Assembly (NCBI RefSeq): GCF_048128805.1
Contig: NC_136017.1
Coordinates: 11,496,807 to 11,560,806 of the forward strand
Direction: 5' to 3'
DNA: 64,000 nucleotides
From: Centroberyx gerrardi
Lineage: Eukaryota; Chordata; Actinopteri; Beryciformes; Berycidae
Position 1 is the first letter of the stretch. Each line of letters begins with the position of its first letter. The notes under the pieces were generated by a model, which saw nothing but the letters and a program-made list of their open reading frames with translations, did no database searches and was not told the origin of the DNA. The translations under genes were made by a program, and so were the position numbers. Below are positions 1 to 13,350 of the stretch, in pieces.

Positions 1-519
1 CAGGATATTAGCCATGTATTCAGAGTAACAATGCCAGTGTCCCTGCCTTGGTGTAAATAGAGCTGGTCCAGTTATCACTTTGAGTTCAGACAGACAGCAT
101 TCACATCTCCCAGTACTGCCTGAGCTGCAGTTTGAGCTAACCGATCGCTAGCTGCAGTGCCAGTGCTGCATGATAGCAACACCAGCATGTGATTTTCAGC
201 TGATGCGCAACATTCTGCGAATATTCAGACGCGGCCAACTTCACCACATTGACAAACAAGGACACGATATGTCAGCCCATGGAAAAACCTCTGTCAAAAT
301 GTTCAATTTGCGTCTCATAAAAGAAGATAAATGGATGCAATTAGTTGCTCAAGATACTTGGGGTGTGGAGACATGTTTAGTTCAGACAGGCTTCAATACA
401 CACCTCAGATGGAGATGGGTGTGTTTGTTTTTTGGGGCCTGTGGGAGAGGGATTCCTGCCATGCAAGTGTCCCAGTGCAAACAAGCAAGAAAAAAACACC
501 ATCTATCTTCCTTCCCTCA

Positions 520-573
<54 letters not shown>

Positions 574-1735
574 CCTCTTTGGGTAATCTCAGGCGTGTCA
601 GCAACAGTGCTACTCCTCCATCTGTGGGATTACGGCTGGTGAAACAAAGGCACTTAATTACTGCTGAGGCAACACAGTTGTGTGTCTGTGTCTGTGCATG
701 TGCATGTGTGTGTTAGATGTGAAAGACTCGAGAGAAGAAAGAATAAAACACTCTTGTTTCTAAATTACCTGGTCTCTGTCCTTGGCACTAAGGATAGATC
801 TTGTTTGTATTCACTCATATTATCGCTAATTGTTCTGTGATCTAATAGCCCGTGTGTGTACACTACTATAGCCTTGAAGTGTAGCAGAGAAGGCCACTGT
901 GTAATCAACCCTTGATACACAAACACACAAGGCATTCAAAGATGAGAGGAGGACAGTAGAGGATACAGTTGGGAAGCGAGGTGCGGGGTTGCCTCTACAG
1001 CTTTACATTAAAACGACTTGTCCTTACCCACTGGAAGTCGCTGTTTCTTGTTCTCCATTACCAGCCCAAATGCAAGCAAAAAGCCTTCGGCTATCATTTC
1101 ATAATGGATTTTCAGTGTTTCCTGGTGTCGTGGAGCCTCACCGCTTCAAACGGATCCATTAGTCCAAACGGATCCATTAGAGTCCAAAAACAAAACAGGA
1201 TCCTTGAGAAGGAGCACTCTCCTTGTTTGAGGATGAAGGGAAGCCCTGTCCATGTGCATCCAGCGCCTCCCCTCTCTACCGGGTGCTGGGATCAGTGGGT
1301 CTGCCTTTTTTCGGCCTTCTGAGCACAGGAGTGCCTGTCCTCTTGGCTTCTCATTGCTGGAGGCTTTCACTAAAGTGGTTTCCCCATGGCCAGTTATAGG
1401 CTGACCCATAACCTGCTATTAGTGCCCCTGGAAGAGACACGGGGATGGGGCCACAGCAGGCAAACTGAGAAAGAGACAGAAAGAAGAGAAAGAAAGACAA
1501 TAAGTTATGTATTTAACCCTTCACTTAACCAGGAAGGTTGGTTAAGAGCAAATCTTATTTACAATGATCTCCTAGGAAGAGGCAAAAGAGGCAGAGAATT
1601 GGTGGTTAAATTAAATAAAATGTGAAGATAAGACCCAAAAAAACGAAGGCACAGCAGAGAGATAGGTAGGCGAAAGAGGAAAAAGGTGGGAAAGGTAACA
1701 AATAGCAGAATAATTTTGAATCTTTCTGTAGATGT

Positions 1736-1865
1736 GGAGGCGAGGCAACACCTACTGGAACAGGTCATTCCAGAATCAGGTCCAGTAGGTGTTGCATTCC
1801 AAGAATGGCTCTTATTTGGATATTTGTAGCATGGTATATGGCCATTTTTGTATGTAAATGAAGCA
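1736..1865. repeat. interspersed repeat with 14-bp inverted repeat
   Basis: CAACACCTACTGGA (1746-1759) and its exact reverse complement TCCAGTAGGTGTTG (1781-1794). The following gctcttatt...tatatgg block resembles 3454-3540 (about three quarters identical), so this is a dispersed family. Confidence 0.6.
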
Positions 1866-2363
1866 CTGAGCAGAACCACACTCAGTGCAAGAAGAGAGGG
1901 GACGAGCAGTGGGTGTATACAACAACAATGCAAATGACGTAGCATTAATGGCAGGATATAAATGGCACATAGACAAGACAAGGCAGAGAAAGAAAAGAGG
2001 GCTATATGAGGAAACACTGAGAGGCAAGGAGAGAGAGAGTGTGCCTTGCCCCCCCCCCACCCCCTCCTCGCTGGTCAGTGGGGATACAACAGGTTCTTCG
2101 GCTATGCTCTAAGGGGATTACACATATCGCAGGCTTCATGTCAGAAAAATTAGTGTCAGTTTCTCACAGCGGCCCTCCTCCTCTCGCGCTGAGAAGGACA
2201 ATCGGATAAAGGGGGGGGTAGAAGACTTTGTCACAGTTTCTCTATAGGGTACAGCCATCTAAGAACAGATGCTCCGGGATATACCAGGCACAAATGTAAG
2301 CACTACAACATACAAGACCTGCTGTAGTTGCCTGTATGGGTGTTTCACTGACAGTCAATCGCC

Positions 2364-2394
<31 letters not shown>

Positions 2395-4319
2395 AGGGAA
2401 TATTTGCTGTGCATGCATGCTCTTCTTCAGCAATACCCTACTCACACTCATACTGTTACAGGGATTAGTTGTGGGTTGAAGGAGGGGAGAGCATCTCTTG
2501 TTCACCCGGATTTTCCCTGCCAGTCTGGGGATTTGAACCAGCAACACATCCAGTCGCAAGCCCACCTCTCTGACCTTTAGGCTACCACAGCCTAGACTGT
2601 ACCTTCAACCTGCCTACTGTATTGCCACAGCCTGATTTGTGCTGCGCCTACTCTTTTCTAAGCTCCCTTCCTGCCAGGCTCTTCCTCCCTGATTGTATTT
2701 GGTTTTTCTGGACTGCAATCTGCCAATACTGCCAATCCCGCTGCCATTGATCACGCCATTGAGCGCTGTGCTAGCATGTGGAAGTCATCATGAGGGCTCT
2801 GATATGTAAAGCCTGCACAGCCTCTCTCTCCAGCTGGAGGACAGGAGGCTTAATAGAGAAACACACACACACACACACACACACACCTTCCCTGGATTCT
2901 GCACTCATTCATCAACATTGTTGCTTCGTGTGAATTGTTAATATAGGATTGTAAATAGGTCATTTTGAGGTAGCCATCTTGGATAAGAACCAAGCCTCCA
3001 GACTTCCCATTAAAGGCGATTGGAACCACTGGGGCATAATATAAAGGCACGTTTCCAGTCGCCTTTACGAGGACGTTTATGGCTCTTCTGTCGGCTGCAG
3101 CCTATAGGCAGCCACTCTCTGTCTCCGGCAGGGCAGAGGATAGAGCACCCATTGAGGGCAAAATGCAAATGTTACAGTGGTGAACGGAGGGGCCCACAAC
3201 TGAAGCGCTATTCTGCCGAGGGGGTGGAAGACTGGCCCTCTGTGTCTGTGCCACCCACAGACACACCACAGTCATCACTCTGACCATTCAGCCTGGCTGA
3301 TGGAGGAGGTGGGGGGTCGGGGGAAACTGATGAAGAGGGGAGGGTGCAGCCCAGGCGAGGGGTGTTAATGCCAGATATACACGGACCATTCGGGCCAGTG
3401 TGAATCTTTTCTAGATTCGGGGGGGTGTGGGTGTAATTTGAATCCGAGACCCAGGATCAGTTCCAGGAGGTGTTGCAGTTTAAGAACAGCTCTTATTCAG
3501 AGGTTTTTATCATGATATATGGACAGTTGTGCTGTGATTGCAATTGGAATTTGTCATTTATTTGGGCATCCTGAGCAATGAGGCTCAGCGAGTTTACTTT
3601 TTATTGCATTTTTCTAACTTTAAAGGCAATTTTATAGCTGTGGGGGGCCAACAGAAGTAAATGAATGTAATAGAAATGCTGATCCAGGCGCACACACACG
3701 GTGCAGCTGACTCACTAGAGAAACTCGCAGTCTTTCCATGCCTGGTTGGCATTGCAAACATATTCATTCTTAAAATTTTGTCTGCTGACAGTGAAGACAG
3801 CCAGATATGTAAACGTCGACGTCGGTAACATCGTGACAGGCGAACAAAAATAACACAGATGTGGTTCACAGACAATTTAAAATATATACCGTATGGCTTG
3901 CATGGGAACGTGCAATCAGAGGATGAGTGTTTACCCGCTTAGCCCTGCCTCTGTGTGTATCTATGGGCCATAGTTTGAATGTTACACCGCGACAGTGTTG
4001 TGTTGTCTTTGGGCAGGAGAGATGTTTTCCCCTCCTCGGCACTGTGTCGCTGTGTTTGGGTGAATGGGGTTTTTTTGCGTTTTGTGTTCTCATGCCAGTG
4101 TGTTGACTGTGGTAAATGTGTTTTTTTTCTCTCTCCTTGCCAAAGGCTTTGTCGAGGGAGTGCTGTGTCCCCATGTCTGATTTGGAGCACGATAAGTGGA
4201 TTGCTGAGGAAAATGAATTTATCTCTTCTTCGATGCCGCACATGAAGACAAGGATAAACAGCATTAAAAGTTCAAGGTTGCCAAGATTTGATGCATGTAA
4301 ACTCCTCATCGCCTGGGGT

Positions 4320-4365
4320 TTTGCAGTTAGGCATTTAGCAGATGCTCTTATCCAGAGCAACTCAA
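4320..4365. repeat. SINE/LINE-tail core fragment
   Basis: ggcatttagcagatgctctt followed by atccagagcaactca, the near-universal fish repeat core (cattta gcaga..cttttatccagagcgact). Confidence 0.6.
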
Positions 4366-4715
4366 AACAGCAGAATAAGGTTAAGTTCATGTATCTCATA
4401 ACATAACATGCAGCAGCCAATAATAAGGAAGGCACAGGTCAAAATAACAGCACCCAAACAGCAGAGTAGGTAAAAAGACTAACATTTCCTTTTTCCATAT
4501 TTATGCATCTTCAAGAATAGAGACCTACAGAAATAAGGGCCAAGCAGATTTTTTTTTTTTAATAGAATAGAAGCAACTAATAGGCCCTAATTACTAGGAC
4601 TATAAAGGGAGTGAGCAAGCCTCAATGGGTTAAGTGAGTATAATCCTAATCTGTTTATGAAATTAGCTGTGTTTATCCCCATCCCTCCTGGATCCACCCT
4701 AATGTAAAACACAGT

Positions 4716-4870
4716 TTTAATGACACTACTACTGTATGGGAACTTGTCAAACAATAAGCAGTATCTTGTAGGTGATAGCCTTGACACTGCTTCTATTATT
4801 TTTATTGACACTACTACAGCATGGAAACTTGTCAAACAATAAGCAGCATCTTGTAAGCAATAGCCTTGGG
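4716..4870. repeat. tandem duplication, unit about 86 bp
   Basis: taatgacactactactgtat at 4716 recurs as tattgacactactacagcat at 4802, followed in both by aacttgtcaaacaataagca and ttgta..atagccttg. Confidence 0.85.
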
Positions 4871-7065
4871 GATTTGGAAGCGCGTGCCGGCAGTAACGTC
4901 TCGTCCCATAAGCTCTTGGACAGAGGATCTATTTAAAGGGAAAATAACCGTTAATTCATCTTTGATCTCTCCTTCATTGTCACTCGTTGTTCAGTGCGAT
5001 GCAAAGAGCTAATTATCCAATCTGAATCAAAGCTGTTATTAGCGTATCCCACAGCATGGATCATAGCATTTCATACGTGCACGAGGGCAACGGTGCGGCC
5101 TACAATGAGAGGTTGCCATGTGAGCGACACTGCTGAAAGGTATAATTTAACTGTGTAGCTATGGCTACACATCGGTGGCTGGCGCGCGAATCACAGAGGT
5201 GCCTTGGAGCTTTCAAAGCTCCTTTTCATAAACGGCTGCTCGGAGGCGATGCCCGCGATGAATGGATTTCTGCTCTGCTCCGAGTGGGTGGCTTAGACAG
5301 AAGGCACACTGCGCCCAGTCTGTGCGTGTGTGTCTTGCTCTGTGTGTGCGCTCGTGTGTGTCTGGTACCCTCTCAAAGAGATAAGGGTCTGAGACCAGAC
5401 GATGGCATGGCATTGTCATCGGTCACGTGCGCTGCTTTTTTAGCACCGTCATCGTCGCGTCAGGTGGACCCCCTCCTCGCTCGGGCTTAAAGCGAAAGCC
5501 ATAAGCACTCCCCTTTTTATCTGTGATGCAACGCTGCCTGTGTCGACAGACCTTACCTCATCCTGTGTGCCTCGAATCCCTAAACGTTGCAGGGAAAAGG
5601 TATCGTAAACTGCAGCCAGGGCCCATTAGGAACCTCTGTTGATGATCATTATTATTAATAGCACTCTGCAAAGATACTGTAATTGCCGCATATGCCCATC
5701 ACTATTACCTGCACAGTTCTCGCAATGGGCCATAACATGTTTTATTAAAGCACAGATTACATCTACGGTATAGCAGATGTTAGACTTTCACCTTTACTCA
5801 GAGCTAATCAGAGAGAAGTTATGTGGGTGAAAGCTTTTTAACTGCTGTGCTCAGTACCAATAAATTAACACCTTCCTGAGTTAGATGAATGCTCCATTGT
5901 GCGTGTGTGTGTGTGTGTGTGTGTATATATACGTGTGCTTTTATGTGTGTATGCCAAGACATATATTGTCACTTGGTGATAATCCGAAGGTCTGTTCTAC
6001 ACTATCTGAACACAGCTGTTATTCTTCTGAATGAACTAATTTGTTTATTTGTGCACAACCTAATGTTTTTTACCCCCAAAGAATATCACCCATTCATATA
6101 TTCTTGTTCACTGTTAGACACTAAGATTCCCAGACCTAAGAGTTAGTATAAGACAGTGTGAATAACACATTAAATGTGTGTGTTATTAATTCCTAATGTG
6201 TTGTAAGTAACCTTTGACCCCTTAACTCATGTGTCCTCTTTCCAACCCATGGTGTTATGAACTTAGTGTTGTCACAGTACCAGAATTATGACATGGTAAA
6301 CAAGAAAAACCACTAAGTAATGTGTTACCATTCTTGACTTGGACAGCTTTGCAGACACTTTTGCATAGCGGTTTTGATGTCGGTTGGATGTCCGTCTTGG
6401 TCGACTCTATATGCAAAATAGTTCCACATTTCGCTCCTGGCACCGGTTTTGTCGGCCAGTTTGGGTGGAGTTGAATTTAGTTCTTCTTCTTCTCCTCCTC
6501 CTCCTTGTCCACACATATACGCCCTCTGGAGGCGACGTTGAAATTAAATTAAATTCAGTTAAAGTATTGAGCGTGTATAGAATTCAATGTTGAATTCAAT
6601 CTTTCGCAGCTGTATTGAAGTAGTATTGTAAATCTGGTTATCAAAATCTGGTTATCATGACAACTTTAGAGGAAGTACTTCTTTTATTTGCCCCCTTCAA
6701 CTCTACTTTAAGATAGAAAGAAAGAAAGGCTGAAAACAAACCAAGCATAACTTATGCAAAGATCAGCCATAATGCCATGATAGATTGTAAAAACATCAGT
6801 GAGAAATGGCTCTCGAAGGTTTGACAGGATGAAAAGGAGAAAGTTTTGTGAGTCCAAGGCCTGCACTTAGTGCGGTGGCGCTGGTGCGTAATGAAACACT
6901 CTCCCAAGTAGCCTCACCACCACTTACCTCATCACTTCAAATGGGGAATAATGACGAGCCATTGCAGAAAGCATGTATCACCCACAGGCTATAGATTAAG
7001 TGAATAGGGTGCAAAAAAGGAGGTAATGCCTTCACTTTATGTGACAAGTCCAGATAACTGACAGA

Positions 7066-7588
7066 GTGAGTGGTGAGTGTGTGTATGAATGTTGGTCTGT
7101 GTGTTTGCGTGTGTCTGGGTGTGTTTGCGTGCATATGTGTCGTTGTGTGCATGCGTCTTTTTATGCGTCTGCGTGTGTGTCTGTGATCTCTGTAGGGTGT
7201 GATGGTGATGCTGCCCTGCTACCCTGCAGGGCTCAGTCTCAGTTTGGGACGCTGTCCAGAGCTCAGCTTCAGCACCAAATCTCAGACACACACACACACA
7301 CACAGTCACACCCGCCCACATATTCTCACACACACACATGCACAGTTACACCTGCCCACACATTCTCTCTCACACACACAGACACACAAGACACGTATAT
7401 ATATACACATGTACACACACGTGCACGCACACACACACACGCCTTGGCCGCCATAGTATCAGCGCAAAAGGCTTTGATTAGTTTTGACACCTCTGAGGTT
7501 TTTGGTTGGGAGGCGCAGTGCTAACATTATTCCTCTGGTTTGGGCAGTGCTAAACAGAGCTCTGTGTATGTGTGTGTGTGTGTGTGCA

Positions 7589-7627
<39 letters not shown>

Positions 7628-7737
7628 CAGTCTGTGCATGTATGCCTGCACCCATGTGTGTGGGCCGTTGTGATGCTTATGTGCATGTTTTGTTGTGAGG
7701 TGTGATTTGGTATGCGCGCGTGGGCAGGTGTGATTTC

Positions 7738-7788
<51 letters not shown>
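7066..7788. repeat. GT/CA/GA microsatellite cluster
   Basis: GT-rich 7070-7190, CA-rich 7287-7440, (TG)n-(GA)n 7570-7627 and pure (TG)25 at 7739-7788. All long frames here are cysteine/valine or threonine/histidine low-complexity artefacts. Confidence 0.95.
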
Positions 7789-7790
<2 letters not shown>

Positions 7791-8517
7791 CACCGTGGGA
7801 GGAGGGCTATCGATGGCTCGCCACAGCTTTGACACCAATGTGTGGAGTTCAGTCCTGCCTGAGTCCTGCCCTTCACCAAGCTGCTCTACGGTTTCTGTGA
7901 ATGTCTAGCTTTCTCCCTGACACTTGTGCTGTAATCATGTGTGTCTCACAAGGATATACAAAAGTAAACAAATCCCTAATTAAGATCTCTGTGTGGTTTC
8001 AATATTAAAAGAAAAATGACAAAGAAACCTCTAATATCTATAGACATAATATTATCCCTTGTGGCAAAACTCGCTTGTGCTTCAACTTAGTTGAAAGAAA
8101 ATTAATTATAACAATACCTATATTGTGTTTGATGCTCTGTGGGGTGTCTTTAATATCAGCCAGGAAGAGAGGAACAGCTGGGTTTTATTAGTTATTTTCA
8201 TTTTGATGATTCGTGGCTATTTACACCGGTAGCCAGGCTTACATCTCCAGCCTCTGCTTGATTAAAAGTTCTGCTCTGTTTGCCTGCATGCCTGACATAG
8301 AAAAACAAGGTCCAACAAGGATGGCAGTATACACTATAACACATCGACTAGACACCTCGGCTCCCTATAGCAACGTGAATGACAGTCTTGGCTTTTAAGC
8401 TTTGTGTTAACACAAATAATTCATCATGCTTTTATCCATTTACATCATGATCCGTGGGATGTGTTCCATCAGTTACGTGCTAAGCTCCTTAATTAGAATA
8501 GTAGGAAGAATAATGTA

Positions 8518-8722
8518 ATACTTTATTGATTCCTGTAGGGAAATTTTCTTTCCGCTCGCTCCCTCCACGGCTCAGGCTCAGCTACAGAACAGCTAGAGCT
8601 GGTAGGGATTTGGTGTCCTGCTCAAGGACACTTTCGCAGGGCGGATGCTTGCCAACACAGGGCCTTGGACCTGGATCTTCTGGTTGAACGGCAGTGTCTC
8701 TACTCAGTACACCACCCTGTTA
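8518..8722. repeat. fish interspersed repeat fragment
   Basis: actttattgattcctgtagg and ggctcagctacagaacag recur at 41128-41280. The gctcaaggacact block is typical of fish SINE/LINE-tail repeats. Confidence 0.6.
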
Positions 8723-10204
8723 GAATCCTGTCTACCCTGTTTAATGTAATACAGGTCATTGCACCCACCAGACTGCTCATATTAGTGTATATGTTATGAA
8801 TATGACTGGCAGAGATAGACAGCCTCTGCCTGGAGACATGTTGTATAGACAGTCGCTTCAATATCATGAATCAGTGCCAAAAAAATACCTTGAAATGGTA
8901 TTTGAGTACCATACTTGAGTAAATCTACTCAGTCATGTCCCATCACTGTGTGGGCAGTAGGAAAAGCTGTCCTATTTCCTCATGTGACCAGGGAAATGAC
9001 ACGTTGCTAATCAGGCCACTGTGTTATGGCTTTTTCTGCCGCCCCTGCACTCTGGTGGAGGTGAGAGGTGTTTGGACTAGACAGCAGACTTCCTCATGCT
9101 GGACTGATTCACACTTACCTCCGCTCTCCTCTCGCCCTCCCTCGCGTTTGCCCCGACGCTCCTCTCCACTTCACCCCCCTCTCCTCCTCTCTTCCGCCCT
9201 TTCTCTCCTTTGCCTTCCCCTGCTTTCTCCCCTCTGTACTATTTGATACCGCTCCTGTTCGCCCACCTCCTCCTCTCCTCTCCTTTTTTCCCCCCTCTGC
9301 TCTCATCTCCTTTCCAACACTCTACTCTGCCCTTCGCTTTGTCGCTCCCTCCTGACCTCTCCTCTCTCCTCCACCCACCCTCATCGCAATAAGCGCCGGC
9401 AAGGAGAAATCCATATTGGATTATTGTGTGCTTGCCATTAGCCTCTGGGTTGACAGTGTAATTGCCTCCATCCACCAGAGCCTCCGTAAGCCTGACCCCA
9501 CTGACCCTACATTTGCATCTCCACACAGAATACTGGATGTCATGCGCATCGAAAAGCCACAGAGATTCAGTTGTGCTGCAGATGGCTAGTTAGCTAACTA
9601 CTGCTGCCGTTGGAGCAAGAGCCCTAGCCTTTGTCTATGATTGCCTCCCTGGTCTCCATTTTAGCATTGAATACTGGCTGGTCAGTGTGTCCATGAGGCA
9701 GGCGGGAGCGAGACCTGGTAGGGCTGGAGGTAGCTAGCTAGCAAACCAGCCAGTGCTAATGTCAGAGATAGTTATTTATCTTTCATATCAATGTTTCTGC
9801 TCCGAACAGCGGGCTAGCCAGCTATCTGCTGCCCCCACCGGGTCAACACAAACACTCCTCGATGTGTACCTCACATTATTTTCCATGTTTCACACTCTCT
9901 AAGTATGAATATGTATGCTGCCCTTCAGCACTTGATGTTTTGGAGTCCGTGTTACAGTCAGTGCCCAGATATCTGCCCTGTCCTCAGGCAGAGACGGAGC
10001 CTATTCATAGTCACGTTCATTATTTCAAGATAGCTATGTTTGTTTGTCTGCGGCGTCTAATCTGACTTCATTCTGTTGATCAGAGACTTCAAGTTCTTCT
10101 CAAACAGGGCTATTAATGAGTTTGTTTCTCTCTCTCCCCCCTCTCTCTCTCGCTGCCTCTCCCCCCCCCCCTCCCACTCTCTCCACTTTCTTTCTTTCGC
10201 CCAG

Positions 10205-10369
10205 GGCCGATGCACGCGAGAGAACTGCAAATACCTCCACCCGCCCGCTCACCTGAAGACCCAGCTGGAGATTAACGGGCGAAACAACCTGATCCAACAG
10301 AAGACAGCAGCCGCCATGTTGGCTCAACAGATGCAGTTCATGATCCCTGGCACCACCATGCAACCTGTG
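10205..10369 (+). CDS. mbnl2: mbnl2 exon: rest of zinc finger 2 and linker
   Basis: A 165-nt phase-0 exon, 55 codons, with acceptor ...cgcccag and donor GTTAGT. It starts [20 protein letters not shown], which completes the C-x7-C-x4-C-x3-H finger 2; the first Cys is in the upstream exon. It then runs through the conserved [13 protein letters not shown] and [12 protein letters not shown] linker. The upstream polypyrimidine tract is a CT/C-rich run at 10127-10200. Confidence 0.95.
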
Positions 10370-13308
10370 GTTAGTGCTGGCCTCGCCGCTGTGGGAATTG
10401 ACTGGCAATGCCTATGACTCACTAGAAAAATAGCAGTGAACTCTGTTGTTGTGCTGCACTGTAAAAAGACGGGCAGAGTTCTCGTTCGAACACATTAACT
10501 CAAAAAGTTGCATCAGCTTTTTAAGTATATCCAACTTATTACAATATATCACTCATTTCATATTTGTGTGTTTTGAGGGGTTATTATGCTGTATAAATAT
10601 CATGTTTTGACATCATGGATTTACTAAAAAGTACATTTGTTTTGAGCGCAGTTAGCCTTCATGCCAGTATCATTTCTCTCAGTGTTGTGGCCCCGGCGCC
10701 AGCTCTGACTGACAAGGAGTGAATGATTCACTGGGAAAATATGACAAGTCTTTTACGTTGATACGGGTTTCTATTAGTTACTTCTCTGTTATCTATCCCG
10801 TCCCGTTTGCCTGTTGTCAAATTACCTCACCGGCTGTCACACTTTTCCCCTCCCACAAGAGCTGTTGAGATGCCCTTGAGCAAAGCACTTAATCCCCCAG
10901 CGGTTCTCTCGGAATTGCTCGGCAGCCAACAGTAGACTGTGGTTGTACTGGGCAGCTGCCAGGTGTGAATGTGTTTAACTGCATCAATGTAAAGCAGGGC
11001 GTTGCTGAAAAAGAACATGCTTGCTCAGCAAACTTTCCCAGGATAAATAAAGGTTAAAACAATCCCAAACTCTTTTCTGTCTCTATCTCTCCTTGTTCCC
11101 CCTTTCTATCTAAACTTTCACTCCCCTTAGTGTTTCTATTTCTCCGTCCCCGCTTTGCTCCCTCTCTACTTCTCTCCTTCACTCAAGCCCATCCCTTTTT
11201 TTTCCCTCTCCCTCTACCTGTCACACCTTCTCACCACCGCTCCCTCTCATCTTTCTAACCGCATCCCTTCTCACTCACCACTTTCCACAATCGCTGTCTT
11301 TGATTTTCACCCACCACTTCCCACTGTCCCTCCCTCCATCCATCGCTTTACGTCTTTGCCCTTTCACCATCTCTTCCTCCTTCCATCTCTACATATTTCT
11401 CTCTTTTCAGCCACCAAAGTCACTCTAAAACTCTAATTATGCTACAAGTAAGAATGTTAAATTGAAAAATATGCCAAAAGAATGACAGAAATGAATCTAA
11501 ATCTTACAAGTCATTAACACGCATTACCCAAATATTGATGCAGTCTGTCTAGTCTAACAGTGCAGCCATGACAGTGTTAAAGGTGCTGGTAAAATGAGGA
11601 GAGATGCTGTTAGTAAACTCTCTCTCCTGTCCGTCCACAGCAGACGTTCCCAGTCAGCCAGGGCCTGGGCTCGAGTGCGGGCTTGAGCTACACGCCCTAC
11701 CTGACTCCCATGTCCCACAGCATGGGCCTGGTGCCCACCGACATCCTGCCCAGCACGCCCGTCATCGTCCCCGGCAGCCCGCCCGTCTCCGTGACCGCCG
11801 GCTCCTCCTCCAGTCAGAAGCTGCTGCGCACCGACAAGCTGGAGGTGAACCACCCAATCACAACTCTTCCTCTCAGACAAGCTTGACGGCCAATCATAGC
11901 TAATGTTCCCTCTGAGCTCGCCAAGTATCATGAAGGCAGTAATACTCGAGAGGGCGTTCTTCACTGTGATTATGGGTACAATGGTTGTGCGATCCGTACA
12001 AGATGCAGCCGAGTATCGTTTGCAGCACCAGAGCATAATTACAGTGAAAAATGTCCTCAAGGGTATTATGGGTTTTTATACAATAGTTACCAGTACATGT
12101 GTACTGTCTGAAGAGTTTTCTTCAAAGGAGTGTATATACATAACATAAAAAGCAAGCAGGAAAAACAATAAAAATCCCTAACTAGCTCCCTGGTTATCAC
12201 AAGAGTTGGCGTAGCAGCCAATAAAGCACGGCTTTATGGGAATTCTCAGCTCAGTTAGAACACATCTTTGACCTCTGAACTGATTTCTTGGATGAAACTA
12301 TCTGTTGTATAAATTATATCACGACCTGAATGGATACTCTGGGTTTGTTTGAGCATTCTGTTTCACTGGCAAATAATTAATGACTTGAAGAATTGGATTT
12401 TCAGGTTGCCTTCAAAATACCCAGCTAAACAATTCAGGCTCATAAAAATTATGTTTGGTCTCATTTTACAATGTAACCACAAAACTGTGATCCTCTCTCT
12501 CTCACTATTGTATGACAATAAGTCATTTATACCACCAGATATCTTCATTACATTAAGATAGAGGTAGCAAAGAAGTTCTCTGTCTATAGATGTAGCATTT
12601 ATTCGTTTTGAGAACAAAGGCAAAAATTATTTTATTTTCAGAGAAGAAGTCTTTTTTATCTTTGACAAACAGACATGGTATAAGCAGGATGATATGCTTT
12701 GAGGTGTCAACACTTGTTACTGTCGGCCAGTGCTTTACCTCAGCATTATCCTTGAAAATCAGTTAACGCACGCCTGTTTATGCGTTATCCCTTACAGAAG
12801 TGATTAAGGCTACATGACATGTATCAGAAACACGAGCCTCCCAAAATAGAGACTGCATGAAACTACAGTGATTTCAATTTTAATGTTGCTCAGTATCTAC
12901 TGTGGTATTTGCTCGACTGCTACAGTTGGAGTGGGGCAATTACAACAACTTCAACTTATCTCCATCTGCCCTCCGGCAAACCACGTCTCCTCTGAATGAG
13001 AATGGCTCGGTAATTGTGAAAGAGCGTATAAAGGGGAGGTTTTTTTCCACTACATTTATGAAGATAAACAATAATCTCCCCAAGACCTGGAGGTGATGCG
13101 TAGGTGTGTGCCTGTATGTGTTTTTCTCCGGGAGAGCTATCACTTAGCAACTGAACGAAGTTGGCTCTAATGAAACAGTATCCCTCTGAGACACGTACAC
13201 ACTCCCACACAAAGCCAGCATGTGTGTGCGTGCACTCATGTTGTTGTATATATGTGTGTGTGTGCTTTAGTGAGGCATGTGTGCTTTAGTGAGGTGTATG
13301 TGGACACG

Positions 13309-13350
<42 letters not shown>

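Larger units (their letters stand above)
1..10204 (+). other. mbnl2: mbnl2 intron 5' of the zinc-finger-2 exon
   Basis: No coding exon recognised; no match to the expected zinc finger 1 exon. Contains microsatellites (CT at 524-570, T at 2364-2390, CA at 2861-2886, GT at 5901-5924, a GT/CA cluster at 7066-7788) and fish interspersed-repeat fragments (about 1501-1575, 2500-2590, 4320-4365, 8518-8722). There is also a tandem 86-bp duplication (4716-4870) and pyrimidine-rich DNA at 9120-9380. The open frames here are low-complexity or repeat-derived. Confidence 0.75.

Noticed and set aside
2500..2590. tRNA-like B-box wording (gggatttgaaccagcaaca)
   Set aside because: Belongs to a fish dispersed repeat tail; no cloverleaf could be built around it.
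4116..4406. 96-codon frame without low complexity
   Set aside because: No recognisable domain; overlaps a SINE core at its 3' end and lies inside an mbnl2 intron.
7066..7524. Long frames rich in Thr, His and Cys
   Set aside because: GT/CA microsatellite translation; no protein character.
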